A stretch of 64,000 bases of DNA from Spinacia oleracea (Eukaryota; Streptophyta; Magnoliopsida; Caryophyllales; Amaranthaceae). The notes beneath the pieces were generated by a model, which did not search any database, was not told the origin of the DNA, and saw only the letters and a list, made by a program, of their open reading frames with translations. Position 1 is the stretch's first letter. Every line of letters starts with the position of its first letter. Below, piece after piece: positions 1 through 12,566 of this stretch. Both the position numbers and the translations under genes were made by a program. The stretch covers positions 7,179,143-7,243,142 of the forward strand of contig NC_079491.1 in the NCBI RefSeq assembly GCF_020520425.1, read 5' to 3'.

Positions 1-222
1 AATATGCATCGTGACATGTTATTGACAACCAAAAAAAATCACGTAGCAAGGATCGAACATCAAACCTCATGGATTAAAGTTTCACTTCCCACCATCTTAA
101 CTAACTACAATTTATTTTTTATTTTCCCATATAAATGTAAAATACAATCTTTAAAAATGGGCACACAAAAAGTAAACCCCACTAAAAGTAAAACCCGGAG
201 CAACGCCCGAGCCACACACTAG
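1..222 (+). mobile_element. Helitron 3' end (left part outside window)
   Basis: The stretch ends in a short GC-rich hairpin (CCCGGAGCAACGCCCGAG, about 194-211) followed by ACACACTAG and then T at 223. A hairpin about 10 bases before a terminal CTAG, followed by host T, is the classical 3' end of plant Helitrons, which insert between A and T. The 5' end is not in the window. The short ORF at 4-222 has no recognisable protein content. Confidence 0.6.
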
Positions 223-1784
223 TATACATGATATGTGTGAGATATGTAGATATATCAAGATTGTACGTAGTATCAAGTCAATATCAAGTTTTGGTTATGG
301 TTTTCCAAGAAAAATATTTTCCATCTTACAAAATAAATTAAGGGGAAGATACAAAGGGTATTTCACAATTTTCCCATCTTTTGGTTACTTTGTATAAGGA
401 TAACCAATTAATTAGCAAATGTTCATAAACCCTTTTTGTATTTTGAGTAATGTTCTCGAGTACTACATAAGAAATTAATTAGTTGTTCGTTATTATTTTT
501 TGTTTTCAGCTTTCAAAACAAAGTTATTATTATGAGTATGAGTAGTTTTAAGTTTATAATTCCAGCTAATTATAATACGACAAGGGTTGTAAAAATTATT
601 TATTCGAATCTTAGAATCTTACAATTCTATGATCTTAATATGTGCGACTGACTTGATTCCAAGTAGAATCTTACAATTGTACTATAATCTTGCAATGCTA
701 CCAACATTAAAATAAAGTAAAATAAAATAAAAATATAATGTCTAGATTTTCCCTGTACAATGGAAATTTTATAAATTAACTCAGTAGCTTATCAAATGAC
801 TAGTGAGAAGTTTAGAACCTACACTGTCACTGTGCCCCAAGAAGGCAAGGAGAATATGCTCCCAATTATGAAAGTCAATAACACATCACACATGGTCAAA
901 GAAGTATGCTACGATTTGGCTCTCTTATCCCTATCCCCATCTCATACCAAACGACCCGTCAAGCGCCAATAAAATCCGAACTTGTAGGGGGAAGAATAAC
1001 TAGTACTCCGTACTAGTAAAGAATTTGCTGATAAAAAGGGCTGTATATTGTCATAATGGTGGAGAACTACAACAGTCAACAGGTGTATGAACTGCTACTG
1101 TAACCTTTGACAGGATACCCCATTCCACAGTAAAAATTTGGCATCATTTCAAAATCAAATCCATAAAACCAATAACAATTGCTTTAGAGTACAACAACAA
1201 ACCTTGCAGATTTGCAAGAATATGCTGTATGGACAAGTTTGCCAATCACTTAAACACTGGATAAAGAGTTGGCATTAAGTGAAGGCAACTGTCTGATAGC
1301 ACCACTTTGTCCAACTCTCAATTTAATGGCTAACAGACCACCAGTAGGCCCTAATTAGTAATGACAATGAAACTATTACTACCAATCTCATGTAGTTTAT
1401 ATTATCACGCGTGTTCGACTGTTCACCAGCTTATCGAGTTCTGTTCTGTTCTGTTTTGTTCTGTTCGGCTTGACTTGATCAATTTCAGACCCAACCTCCA
1501 TGTAGACTAGTTTGTTCAACTGAGCTCGAATAAAAAAAAAATATAAAAAAAATAAAAAGAACTGAGCTCGAATACCTCAGGAGCAAATGAGCTATCAAGA
1601 GTTCTTGACCCATGAATCCATGATCACCCAACACATAGCTATCATTCCTATCTTGCATAACAACCACATCATAAATGCAGCTGGATTTCACACTTCAATT
1701 CTTCAAACCAAATATCAGCATTGTCCTGTTTCTTTTTGTTCAGATTTATTTTTTCTTTTCTGATAATCTCAACTAGTCAACTTG
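223..1784. other. intergenic, no gene seen
   Basis: AT-rich DNA downstream of the minus-strand KLCR2-like gene. I see no protein similarity on either strand. It holds a pentanucleotide-like TTCTG/TTTTG run at about 1440-1465 and one TACTCCGTA word at 1004-1012. Confidence 0.5.
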
Positions 1785-1919
1785 CTAGATAAGCTCAGGT
1801 ATCAACAAAAAGCTCGTAAAACAGAAATGTAATTTCAGTTCAAGAGATGTACTAGATAAGCTCAGGTATCAACAAAAAGCTCATAAAACAGAAATATAAT
1901 TTCAGTTCCAAGAGATGTG
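1785..1919. repeat. 67-bp direct tandem duplication
   Basis: Two adjacent copies of a 67-68 bp unit that starts CTAGATAAGCTCAGGTATC, at 1785-1851 and 1852-1919, with only a few differences. They lie about 350 bp downstream of the stop codon of the minus-strand KLCR2-like gene, so they may fall in or near its 3' end. Confidence 0.85.
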
Positions 1920-2270
1920 CTCATGAAGAAGGAAAGTATTCACATTAATCCGAATCGTTACAATCTGAGATGGAGATTTCAAGATCATACATACAAATTG
2001 CTTGTGTAGTACTTCTTTAAGCAAGAAAAGATTCAGTGTTACACAAAAGGACCGACATTTTATACAAAGTATAACAACAGGATCTAATAGAAGATAAAAC
2101 AACTTTAGACAAATAAGAATGATATTAGAATCAATATCACAACAGGACCCTTCTAAACATTTTATTTTAAACCACCCCCACAATAATAAGAATCTAATCA
2201 TTTCAAATTTTTAATTTCACCTTTTTCTTTACTCTTTTGCTTTTTTTATAAATAAATCCTATAATTTTCT

Positions 2271-4860
2271 TCATACCTTAATACCATTATCATTTCTTTG
2301 TTGAGGGTTTGAATCAAGAAGAGTTTCCAGAGATCTAGCTTTTCTGTTGCGAACTTTGCCAGCTTCTTTTAGCAGCTCGGCCAACCTTCTTTTTTCGTCA
2401 TCCACATCAGGATTTGCTGTTCCCAACTTCTCCTCTCTCATTCCAACCACATATTCTAATATTTCTATGGCCTCATCCAACCTGTAACATGGGGCAGAAA
2501 TTTGGCAATTAATTATCAGATTTTCTATTTGGTGCCATGAGCACACCATAATAATAATCAAAGTTAATTAAATGTCATATCAATGAAGAAACTAATATAA
2601 ATAAGAAAAGAATCTTTCCATATCTACGGCATCTGAATTAGATCGTATATTTACAGGTTTTTCTTATAATCCTGTGGCGAAGCCGCCAAGAAAAGAAAAA
2701 GATTAATTTAAAACTAAAACTATTAATAGTACTCCCTACATGTGTGTTGCATCAATACTAACATGATAGCTGCTGAACAAATACAGTACCTAAAAACTTT
2801 CAGAGACTTCAAAAAAAAACATAATTTGGCAACAGCTTAGCAAAATGGGAGTCTAAAATTTTCATGTAATTAAAGCACATTGTATAAGATACACAGGGGG
2901 AAAAGATATCATACCTGCCAATTGCATCATAAGTTCCAGCAAGATTACTATATACACCAAGAGTATCAGGGTGATATGGACCACATTCTTGCTCCAGAAC
3001 ACTCCGGGCTTCTTCGAATAATTCTGCTGCCTCGTTGATAGCATAACGTTGAACACAAGTGAGCCCCATTTGATTAAGAGCTATTCCAAAGAAGGCAGAC
3101 TTCTTCTCTCCACTGGCACGGAGTTTAGTAACAGCGCTCTTGAAAGAATTGTAAGATTCTGAATATTTCCCAAGCATGTAGTACATGACTCCCATCTGTG
3201 CTTCAATTCCTGCAACCGTGTTTTGTTGTCCAGGGGCATCACCGTAAATTTTTAGAGCCTTTTGTAGCAGCTTAATTGCCTGATCAAGATCATTCATGGA
3301 TTCATAAATGGCAGAAACGTCGGTGAACCCACTTGCAATTTCCTCTTGAGGGATTCCGGGTATAGGCTTGCTATAGATACGAAGAGCGTTTTCACAGTAT
3401 GACTTGGATTCTCTAAGTTTACCGGTCTTATTATACAAATCTGCAAGTCGAACAAATACTGAAGCAATAGCTGGATGATTCTCTCCTTTAGTTGCCTTGA
3501 AACTTGTTAAGGCTTTCTCATAGGCAAAAATGGCTTCATCATATCGAGAAAGAGACAAGTATGTATCTCCAATGCTGCAATCAACAGAGGCCACCTCTTT
3601 TTCTTGACCATTAGCTACCATTGCCATACTAGCTAACACTAAGTGCTCCAAAGCTTTTTCATGATCACCCTTTGTTTCACAGATCAGACCCATTAGCCTC
3701 CTATCTGCTGCTTCTTCAAGGGAAGCTGGTGAACCGCACTCTCTATGAATATCAAGTGCCATTTGACAAAGCTTATCAGCCTCATCAAATTCCATTGCTT
3801 GAACATGGGCTTCAGCCAAATACCTACATGTTTCACCAACTCGAGGATCGTTTTGACCTAACACTTGTTTCTGTATTTCTAGACCGTTTGTATAGCATGA
3901 TATTGAGTTCTCGAGTTGTCCAAGCATTGCATAAGTATCACCAAGTTGCATATTCCCTGCAAATTTAGCAAGTGCATGATTTTCGCCATCCTCAATAGAG
4001 GGTAACTCAATGGAACGCTGAAGAACTGGAATTGCCTCATTGTACTGTCCAAGGCTACAGTTTACTGCTGCTACAACATGTAAAGACATGACCAGTTCTA
4101 AACTGGGTTTCCCATCAGCACATATTTCAAATGATTTTGAGGCTCGAGTTGCGAAATCAAGAGCCTTATGGAGATTATCCCCTGAGGAAATCAAATCCCT
4201 AGCTTGCTTTAGTAAAAAGGGTCCAAGATCTGGGTTATCCAAGGCAGAATCGGATCCTGCAAGTGGGAAATTCCTCTGTTTTTTAGGAGCAATCGACTTT
4301 TTCTTCACCGTTTTACCATTCTGTTTCTCAATCTTCTTCTCAGAACTTGATTTTGTGCATTCATCAGGTTCCACCTGCAAACTAGAAGCCTTCTTGGAAT
4401 TCCTTGATCCTGAAGATGCAGACTTTGTACTCGAAGATCGAGTCTTTTCCACCAAACCCGAAATCTCACCACCAGAATCATCTTCTCCTTTATCCGACTC
4501 ACCATGAATTTCCTCCTCTGCAACTTCCTCTTCCATGATCTCCACTTCCCTCATTCCTCCACCGACAAGATGCCTCAACTCAGAATCAATTCGAGACTCG
4601 TTATCATCCTCAGTCATAAAACTCCGCCTCGAAGGCGACTGATCTGAACTCTGCATATCACATACATTATCATAGAGTTGCTCAATTGAGGTGTCAACAG
4701 CCCCATCCAAATCACCTTCTTCCTCTTCAACACTCCTAGGACTTTGTGGACTCAATGTACTCTTTGGAGACCTCATATTCTGAACAGAAGTTTCCTTATT
4801 GGGTGTCACATTTACTTCTAACCCATCTTCATTTATTCCCTCCACAACAACTCCAGGCAT
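2271..4860 (-). CDS. KLCR2: Kinesin light chain-related protein 2-like (CMU2/KLCR2 type), TPR protein
   Basis: Two coding exons: 4860-2915 and 2481-2271. The splice runs from a GGCAG|GTAT donor to a TTACAG|GTTG acceptor, keeps frame (AIGR|LDEAIEILEYV) and gives 718 aa. Residues 1-205 are acidic, Ser-rich and probably disordered. They include the IEQLYDNVCDMQSSDQSPSRR and SRIDSELRHLVG blocks that I recall from Arabidopsis KLCR2 rather than KLCR1. From about 205 to 690 the chain is repeated TPR helices (for example MQLGDTYAMLGQLENSISCY, YLAEAHVQAMEFDEADKLC, LDEAIEILEYV). Known family role: cortical microtubule-bound CMU proteins that anchor cellulose synthase tracks; they lack a kinesin motor. 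The ATG at 4860 is the first in the exon and follows a spliced leader. Family assignment is firm; the exact paralogue is inferred from remembered sequences. Confidence 0.93.
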
Positions 4861-5560
4861 CTTTACAATCTTAAATGTACAAATATAACTGGAAAATCAC
4901 TTCAATTATAAATCTGTACAATCTGCAATTCCAATAAATAAATCACAAATCACCCAACATTCAACACATCAACTACTACTACTAACAATCAGTTTCATGT
5001 CAAGTATGTATGAGAACAGTTACAAACGGATCCAGGTAAAAAAAAAAAAATTGATTCAGGCATTTACACAAACACCTTATATGCTAAGTTCCTAACAACA
5101 TTACAACAACCCCACTTGAAAAAAACACAGTTCCCCAGTTCAATTAATCACATGACAGATCTATAATCATATGCAAAACAATCCAAAACGGGAAAAAAAA
5201 AAAAGACCCAATCTTGTTCAGACATTAAAATAAACACGTACCTTAGTTAAAATTTGAGCATTGGAGGGAAATGTGAGTGGTAAATGTAGAGTTTCAAAGA
5301 AGAATACAGAGTAGTTGGAAGAAAAAGTGGGGAGAGAGAGGAGACAATTATATAGTGGGGTGAGGAGAGAGAAGGAGAAGAAGTTGGGAAAACAGAAGAA
5401 AAAAACTGTAAATTTTATAGGATAAAAGCAGAAGAAGACAGAGGGAGAGGATGTAGGAAGAAAGGAGGAGGGGTAAAATGGGGAAAATGGATAGAGAGAA
5501 GGTGGAATGTCAGAGGTAAGAGAAGGGGACTTCTCCCCTAACCCCACTCACTCCATTGAG
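4861..5560 (-). other. KLCR2-like 5' leader with a 5'UTR intron
   Basis: Reading the minus strand, a CT-rich leader (about 5560-5242) ends in AACTAAG|GTACGTG, a consensus donor. A TTTTCCAG acceptor ends at 4889, leaving a 28-nt second leader exon before the ATG at 4860. The inferred intron is about 350 bp (5241-4889). Pyrimidine-rich leaders with an intron are common in constitutively expressed plant genes. The transcription start is not determined; 5560 is only an estimate. Confidence 0.6.
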
Positions 5561-5729
5561 TCATTGTGTTGCCGCTCTTTTATCTTAAACCGCCGTTCTG
5601 TTTACTGTTTGTTTCTGCCTCTGTACGTGGGTTTATTGGTAAATCTAATTATGCATTGTCCGTAACCTTATCCGTAATCAATTAATCATACACTTTGTAA
5701 CGAAGTGATAAATTGAAATGAATAAACTA

Positions 5730-6102
5730 CTCTCTCCGTTTCTTTTTGTTTATTACGTTTAGATTTTTGCACGTCTATTAACGTATAATAAAAATTCTTT
5801 TTTTTTATTAAAAAAACAAACTCAAGTAAAACCTCAATCCACTGATCATTACAGTAACCAATAAGATTGTTTTATTTATCAAAATGAACCAATAATGGAA
5901 AAGCACAAAGATTGCTAATTTAATCTACTTGAGAAATTGTAAATAAATTTAATGAGTTGAAAAAATTGGACCAATTAAAATTAAAAGATGGCACAAAAAA
6001 TGATAGCATAATAAATTTATAAAAGAAAAAATTCTCCCACGTAACAAACATTGTGAAACACCCTAAAAGGAATACGTAACAAACAAAAAGAAACGGAGGG
6101 AG
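5730..6102. mobile_element. Stowaway-like MITE (TA target site)
   Basis: Terminal inverted repeats CTCTCTCCGTTTCTTTTTGT at the left and a matching AACGGAGGGAG end at the right, flanked by TA on both sides (5728-5729 and 6103-6104). About 373 bp, AT-rich, no coding capacity. The termini and TA duplication fit Tc1/mariner-derived Stowaway elements. Confidence 0.85.
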
Positions 6103-6509
6103 TAATATGTAAATGGAATTAATGTGAATATGGATTTTAATTCTTTTAGGGAGAGTGAAATAAATATAGAATTAAGTTCCGAGTTTAGATAAGTTTTTAT
6201 AAGTTCAATTACATTCAGATAAGATAATCTTAGAAAAAAAATTAAGTGAAAATCAGGTGAATAGAACGCAGCCTAGGTGGGAGAAAGGAAAAAAAAAATT
6301 ACAAGTATTTAGAAATAACCGAAAGAAGCAAGTGTTGTAACTTGTGAGTACTCATAAACGGAAAAGTTAAAAGTAAAAAAAAATATAAAAAACACTATAG
6401 GAAATATTTTTTTAAAAATATAAAAAAATAGGAATAGTATCTCGTCTATATTCTGTATTTACTTGACGGAATAAGGAAACATTATATTCTTGTAAAAGTG
6501 CAATGTTAA

Positions 6510-6799
6510 GAGCAACTCCAATGGTTGGAAAATGGACCTGCTCACGAAAAAAAAGAATATATGAGCAGGTAGCTCACCATTGTTGCAATAATGACATCAG
6601 CAGCTACTAAAACATTGTAGCTATTTTGGGCAGGTAGCTCAAAAAATAAAAGGGGAAATATATGAATTAAATATTATAGGGAGCTACAAGGTATTGTAGC
6701 CCACCAATGTGAAAGTTTGTAGCTTAAAATAATTGTAGCTAGAAATATGATGTGGTAAACTTAGCTACATCACCTTGTAGCCCACCATTGGAGTTGCTC
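6510..6799. mobile_element. Tourist/PIF-Harbinger-like MITE (TAA target site)
   Basis: 290 bp bounded by GAGCAACTCCAATGGT and its inverse ACCATTGGAGTTGCTC, with TAA on each side (6507-6509 and 6800-6802). Internal sequence is rich in repeated GTAGCT/TGTAGCCCACC words. Three-base TAA/TTA duplications and GAGCAACTCC-type ends are typical of PIF/Harbinger MITEs. Confidence 0.85.
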
Positions 6800-9357
6800 T
6801 AATGATGCAAAAATTGTAGAAAAGGGTTCGTTTATTACAAAAGGAAAATATTAGTTAATCTAATTATGAGAAACAAACTAGATTATTTGAAAAGTGTAGT
6901 TAAGAGTAAAAATGATTTACCTTTGATGATAACAAAAAGAAGGATGGAAGTACTTTGTATAGTATATAATTTATAATCAGTAAACATCACTTTGTTTCTA
7001 ATTAATCCACCCTTTGAGAATAATAGTTTACCTAAAGGGGAAATCTAAGTTTATTTCTAATTTTGGAAAATAATTGGATTTTGAGTTGATCTTACTTACT
7101 TACTTTAATTGAGTTTAGACTAAGGGTCGCACTCGAAGAAAGCTCACTTTCATCATCCTAATTCTTAATTTCTAAGCCATTGGTGTCAATAGACGCATAA
7201 TCATAAAGCATAAGTTTTACCATACCACTATGAAAAAAGGGGCCACATTGAATTTTACAAGAGAATAATTATTGTCTATATTTTATTTTATTTTGAGGGG
7301 AAACTATTGTCTATATAAATATGCAAAAATATTACGGTAATAATCTTAGTTTTAAAGGTCATGACTTGTGAGTAATAAAGCTGTTAAAAAAAAATGAGTA
7401 ATAAGTTTGTAGCATTCGGTATAAACTAATTACAAAATATAGGAGTATGTGATGTTACTTTACATTATGAGTATTTCATACATTTGAAAAAGTTAAATTG
7501 TTTTAGCACATTAGAGACTCGTCTGTTGAAATACATGTCATAAATTTATATTGTGTGTTTATTTTTCAAATAAAATACAATAATTTTTGGTAGACTATAA
7601 CGATATAATATATTTTAGAAGACAAAATCATCACATATATAATATACTTAATAATTTTAGTCTTTTACTTTAACTACATTACTGATTTACAGAGACATAT
7701 TTTATAGTTAAATTACTAACCACGTAATAGCATAGGGCTTGAGTCACAAACTTCTTGCGAACGTAGCTACAAATAATAAATTTGTCATTTGATTTTGAAA
7801 TGTCATGCATATATATCATGATCACGATATATGCATCGATCAATTCATACAATTTTTATTGTTTGTGCAAGGAATGTAATTGTATTATTAATTTATTATC
7901 GATGTGTACGTTATAATGGCAATATATAGGGGATGCATTGATTGTTTTATTGGACCATAATTGCTTGCACATGAAGCAATAATAAGTCGTGTACAAGTTC
8001 CACATTGTCTTTAGCTCATATATTTCCCCTCCCCTTTTTTTCGGGTTTGAAATTAATTAATCCTTCTTATATTAAGAGACTGCTAATGTATCCAACATTT
8101 AATTTGTAATCGCGTCACGAGACATTTGTTATCGTGATTGCATGACATTGAAATGATCGTCAAAGCTAAGATATTAAATTCAAACGAAAACGAGAATCTT
8201 CCAACCTTAAAATTAAGGAAGTTTAATTCTACTAGGAGCACTTCAGATGAGGATCTCTTATATTTTACTACGTAGTAATTTACCCTTGATCCCTCATAAT
8301 CTTAAAGTGTCAACCCGTTGGTATTAATTAATGGGATCGAGTTGATCCAAGAGAGATTCCAATACAATAAACCCTTCATCGATCTTACCTACCTAATTTT
8401 CTTTTTAATAATACTTCATAGTATACTTTAACTCTTTAAGGTATAAGATATTGGCATGGTCGTATAGTACTACATACGTAGAGTAGGTAACTAGTAAACA
8501 AAATTAAGCATTAAACTACCATGCATGGATTGCATACACCGTGCATGGCTCCACCTTTTTTTTTTATATAAACAAATTAATTCATTGATAAAAAGTCATT
8601 CGACATCTACATAAAGATTTAAATCTAACAAATACATAACAATTGAATCAAATAAAAACTTTCTTTCACCATAGCTATGATCGTAGTATATCAAACATTA
8701 TGTATACCCTCTTTTATATCCACCTACATTTTCTTTAATTACGGTGTGAAAAATAAAATAAAATAAATAATCTAAGATAATTACTCCGTAATAGAGAAGA
8801 ATTAGCAAAAAAAAAAATCAAAAAAAATAAATAAATAAATGGTTATTATGTTATGGGTCTCACACTTTCACATTATTAATACGAAAATCAAGTAGGCATG
8901 GTCGCATGGGACAATATATGTTGGACCATAAATATGCTTAATGACTTTAATCAGTCTTATTATACTCATATATGGAGTACTGGCAATTATCTGGCAAAAG
9001 CTATAGTTGAGTAGCTTAAGTTGTCATTATTCAACAACCTTTGATTAATTTAATTTTTTGGTGTGAATTAATCACAAGGGCACATAGTACACATTATTAC
9101 AATTTACAAATGGAGAAGGGAGATTTGAGTTGTGGTTTATATTACTTATACCCTCGGTCTTAACTCTTAACTATTAGTTATGCGAATGTATATGCCAATA
9201 ATATACCTCATTGATTAATGGTAGGATAATATAGGTTAATCAGTTAACGTTGTTGGATTGATCGAATGTGATTCTATAAAGCATGGTAATCCCATTTTAA
9301 AAGGCAGGATTCGTACCTTCCAATGCCAATCAACATATGTAAGCCAGCTAGTATTTG
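6800..9357. other. intergenic, no gene seen
   Basis: AT-rich spacer with homopolymer runs and scattered TACTCCGTA words (for example 8782-8790). I see no open reading frame of note, no tRNA and no complete terminal-repeat element on either strand. Confidence 0.5.
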
Positions 9358-9359
9358 TA

Positions 9360-9687
9360 CTCCCTCCGTCCCGGAATACTCGACCCGGTTTGACCGGCAC
9401 AGAGTTTAAGGGACTTGAATTGACTTATTTAATTTAATAGGTAGTAGTTGATAGTGGGGTATTATTTTAATGTAGTTAGTGGGAAATGTGTGAAGGGGTG
9501 GGGTTGGGGGAGAGTAGGGGTTGAATTTTTAATTATTTTTTGTATGGAGTAGGGGGTAGGTGGGTTAATAGGGGTGGAGTGAGAAATAATATAATATTGT
9601 TAGAATATTTCCATTTTTAGAAACAGGTCAAGTATTAAGAGACGACCCGATAAGGAAAACAGGTCAAGTATTCCGGGACGGCGGGAG
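9360..9687. mobile_element. Stowaway-like MITE, family A copy 1
   Basis: 328 bp starting CTCCCTCCGTCCCGGAATAC and ending in the inverse TATTCCGGGACGGCGGGAG, flanked by TA (9358-9359, 9688-9689). The interior contains GACCCGGTTTGACCGGCAC near the left end. A copy of identical length lies in the opposite orientation at 44911-45238, so the ends and size are mutually confirmed. Confidence 0.92.
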
Positions 9688-9876
9688 TATTAACTTTACT
9701 CATTTAGCATATACTACGTAATACTAAGTACGATAACTTTTGTGTTAAACCGTCTTATCGGAAAAATTACTTTCATTACTTAACTAATTAGTTTTATTGT
9801 TTAACTAGTATTTTGTGTAAGATCGACCACCTTATATAAAAAGTGTGTATACTAGTATATGTATATACTCCGTATA

Positions 9877-10070
9877 TTTTTTTTTAAAAGGGTAAGAACA
9901 AGAACCCTAATTGAACCAGCACCTAACACAGGTTAGTCAGCTCAGCTACACATGTCTTCGATCGCTTGAGCTACTCCCAAGCATTTCGCAGCTGATGGGA
10001 CTCGATCCTGTGACCTCCAATTAAGTCGCAAGGTGAGTTCTCCACCAACTCCACTAACTTAATTATGTTG
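9877..10070 (-). mobile_element. tRNA-derived SINE (candidate)
   Basis: On the minus strand the segment begins near TTAGTGGAGTTGGTGGAG (box A-like). It continues through a polymerase III box B-like GGATCGAGTCCC at about 10000 and ends in an A-tract (forward T-run, 9877-9885). This order (A box, B box, unrelated body, A tail) is that of a tRNA-derived SINE. I could not define a clean target-site duplication, so the ends are approximate. Confidence 0.6.
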
Positions 10071-10762
10071 GTTATATACGAAGTATATGTAATACTGTAC
10101 GATCCTAGCTATGAACTTTAACAAGGTACGGAGTACCGTCGTAAGAACCATATACTTCCTCTATTTCTTGTTACCTGCAATGCTTTACCTTTCACGCTTG
10201 TGAAGTGTGTGATTTTAGAATGTCCGGATAAAATTAATGTTTTAATTAGAAGGGATTTGTATGTAATTCAGTAATTCCATAATCCATATACGTACTTAAC
10301 TACTCCGTACTTGTGCTATCGATCATTAGCCAAATACAGTGGTCAATTTATTGGATCTATAAATCGGTTAGGGTGAATTATAAGTAAAGTAGCATAAAAC
10401 TAATCGAGTGTCGGCTGACAAGTGACAAATAGAAGTATTGAACCGTTTTATTGTTGTTACAAAATTTGATTTTGGAAAATAATAAAGCAACTCGAATTAA
10501 TATGAGTATATGTCTATAAGACTATTAAATCTCTATAGAGTACGTGATTGAAGTCTTTGTGTCTTATTCGCATATAAAAAATAAAAAATAAAAAGAAATC
10601 TATGAGTTGGATCGAAGCATAGAGCATATTAGATGTATCAGGGTGCACGGTGCACCCTCTCACATATTTTGTTACATGTAAGGAGAAAATATGGTAAGAA
10701 AAGATGAGGAACATTATTTATTCGTTTTCAAGAACATGCATGCTTGCATTAACTTTAAGAAA

Positions 10763-10956
10763 GTCTACAGGGTTCCATTTGTTTTTGTCCCGCCCCTAAA
10801 CATAATTTTTAGAAATTGTAGAGAATCCTATTTGTCTTTGCCCCGTCCTTAAACATAATTTTAAGAAACTATACAGAATCCTATTTGTCTTTGCCTCGCC
10901 CTTAAACATAATTTTAAGAACATATACAAAATCCTATGTGTCTTTACCCGCCCATA
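10763..10956. repeat. 53-bp minisatellite, about 3.7 copies
   Basis: The phrase CCTATTTGTCTTTGCC recurs at about 10774, 10827, 10880 and 10933, an exact 53-bp step. Units share AAACATAATTTT(A)AGAA and a CCCGCCC-like block. Copies are diverged by several bases each. Confidence 0.9.
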
Positions 10957-11360
10957 ATAGTAATCCATATTATAATAGGAGTAATACTATGTTAGAGTCT
11001 TGATTGATGAATGAAGCTAAAGATAATTATAGGAACAACTATTACGGATTACAAATCTAGAAATAGACAGTAAATTAGTGTAATGATTTGTAAACTGTCT
11101 ATGTTTTAGCCGACAAAAATGTAATCAATACCAAACTCTTTATTCGTTGTGCTACTAAACTAGGCAGTCAATTTCATCATTTGCTTGACTACATTGGATG
11201 GTTGGGGCTTTCTTAGGTTAATCATTTGGTCAAGTCCAAATGTTCACATAACCCACAAGAACCACACTATCTTGGATCAACTAAAGCCAGGTGAAACAAA
11301 TTGCTTACACAGTTACACTATCTAATACTTAAATCCTAAGTGGCGTCCGGATCTTAATTA

Positions 11361-11490
11361 AACACGTTAATTAGTGGTTAAGTATCGTTGTATATCACGG
11401 AATAGTATGAACTTTGTAAAATTACGTTAATTAGTGGTTAATTAGTGATTGAGGATCTTTTATATCACGGAATAGTATGAACTTTTTCTA
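11361..11490. repeat. imperfect 60-70 bp tandem duplication
   Basis: ACGTTAATTAGTGGTTA occurs at about 11364 and 11424, and TATATCACGGAATAGTATGA at 11391 and 11461. The spacing differs because of a short extra TTAATTAGTG stretch in the second copy. Confidence 0.8.
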
Positions 11491-11695
11491 ATTTTTGGCG
11501 GGAATGGGGGTGGATATTGTGTCGGCGAACATAAAAGTCAAATATCGTAACTAAACATAGAAAGTAAAATGCAGTTCAAAAAATAAGTCCTAGTTGGACC
11601 TTTGTCCGTATGGGCTAATGGGGGAATTGAGGTAAGAAATAGGCCCAAGAGAAAGGTGAAATAAAATGCCAAACGACGAGAGAAAAGGGAAAAAA

Positions 11696-11775
<80 letters not shown>
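11696..11775 (-). tRNA. trnL-UAG: tRNA-Leu (anticodon UAG)
   Basis: The reverse complement folds as a full cloverleaf of 80 nt. The acceptor stem is GACAGTT with AGCTGTC (one G-U pair) and discriminator A. The D arm is GGCCGAGTGG. The anticodon stem is CCAGA/TCTGG with loop TTTAGGC, giving anticodon TAG that reads CUA. There is a class II-style extended variable arm and a T arm GTGGG TTCAAATC CCAC. No intron is present and CCA is not encoded, as expected for a nuclear eukaryotic gene. It stands alone between the minisatellite region and the kinase gene. Confidence 0.95.
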
Positions 11776-11777
<2 letters not shown>

Positions 11778-12566
11778 ATGTTGTTATGAAATTGATTTTG
11801 ATATGCTATTTACAGTTTAGTTTTTCTCCTAAAGCCAAATATTCATGTAGTACTGTTTTTTTGTTGTTGTTGCCGGAGTGGTAATTTTTACTCCGTATTA
11901 TACAATCAGTTGTCCACTATATCAAATACATGTATATTTTTATAGAAAAATAAATTCAGCTAAATCAACTCATAAGTTGAAATGAACAACAGATAAGCGA
12001 TGAGTAGTACGAAGTATTTTTTTTCTATTTTTATCTAACTTGTACATACAAAATAACAAAACTATCTAAAAAGTAAAATAACTGCATAATATGACTAAAC
12101 GGGTCGTGTTCTGGTTGGTTTCAATTCGTGTTGTGTCAACATCGTGTTTTCTCTCAGTAACTTCATGTTCGTGTCGTGCCGATTTCGGTCGTGCTGTCAT
12201 GTCGTGTCAGAGACTGCCAACTCTACAATACGGTATCACCAAAGCTATTTTAACACACGTGTATTCACAAGATCCAAGCACACAAGCAAATAAATACTCA
12301 CGATTTTAATTTGGTTTTATCAAAAACTAGCATAGAAAATTGCCGTCAAATTACTTTTGCATGGGGGATCAAGGGGGCTACAATTTGAGTGAAACAAATT
12401 TGTGAGCTAATTAAATGTGGTAAAATTTTGGAATTGAGCCATTTTGGCCCTTAATAGTTACGATTACAAAACAACTTCATGCAACATGAATCATCTGGGA
12501 TGATTTGCTAGAACATTATACAATTAGACATCCATATATTATGTATATTCACGATTTCAAAAGAGC
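11776..12566. other. spacer and 3' flank of the kinase gene
   Basis: No gene recognised. It includes a CGTGTCGTG-rich low-complexity patch (about 12100-12220). The last 50-150 bases before 12567 probably contain the kinase 3'UTR. Confidence 0.4.

Noticed and set aside
2809-2914. Extension of the KLCR2-like first exon to the stop at 2809
   Set aside because: The extra 35 residues after AIGR are not TPR-like, whereas splicing at 2915 to 2481 restores the conserved LDEAIEILEYV helix in frame.
3672-4507. Plus-strand ORFs of 98 and 155 aa opposite KLCR2
   Set aside because: Shadows of the TPR coding frame; no independent domain or start context.
11538-11720. 60-aa minus-strand ORF overlapping the tRNA gene
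   Set aside because: It reads through the tRNA-Leu 3' half; the tRNA structure explains the sequence.
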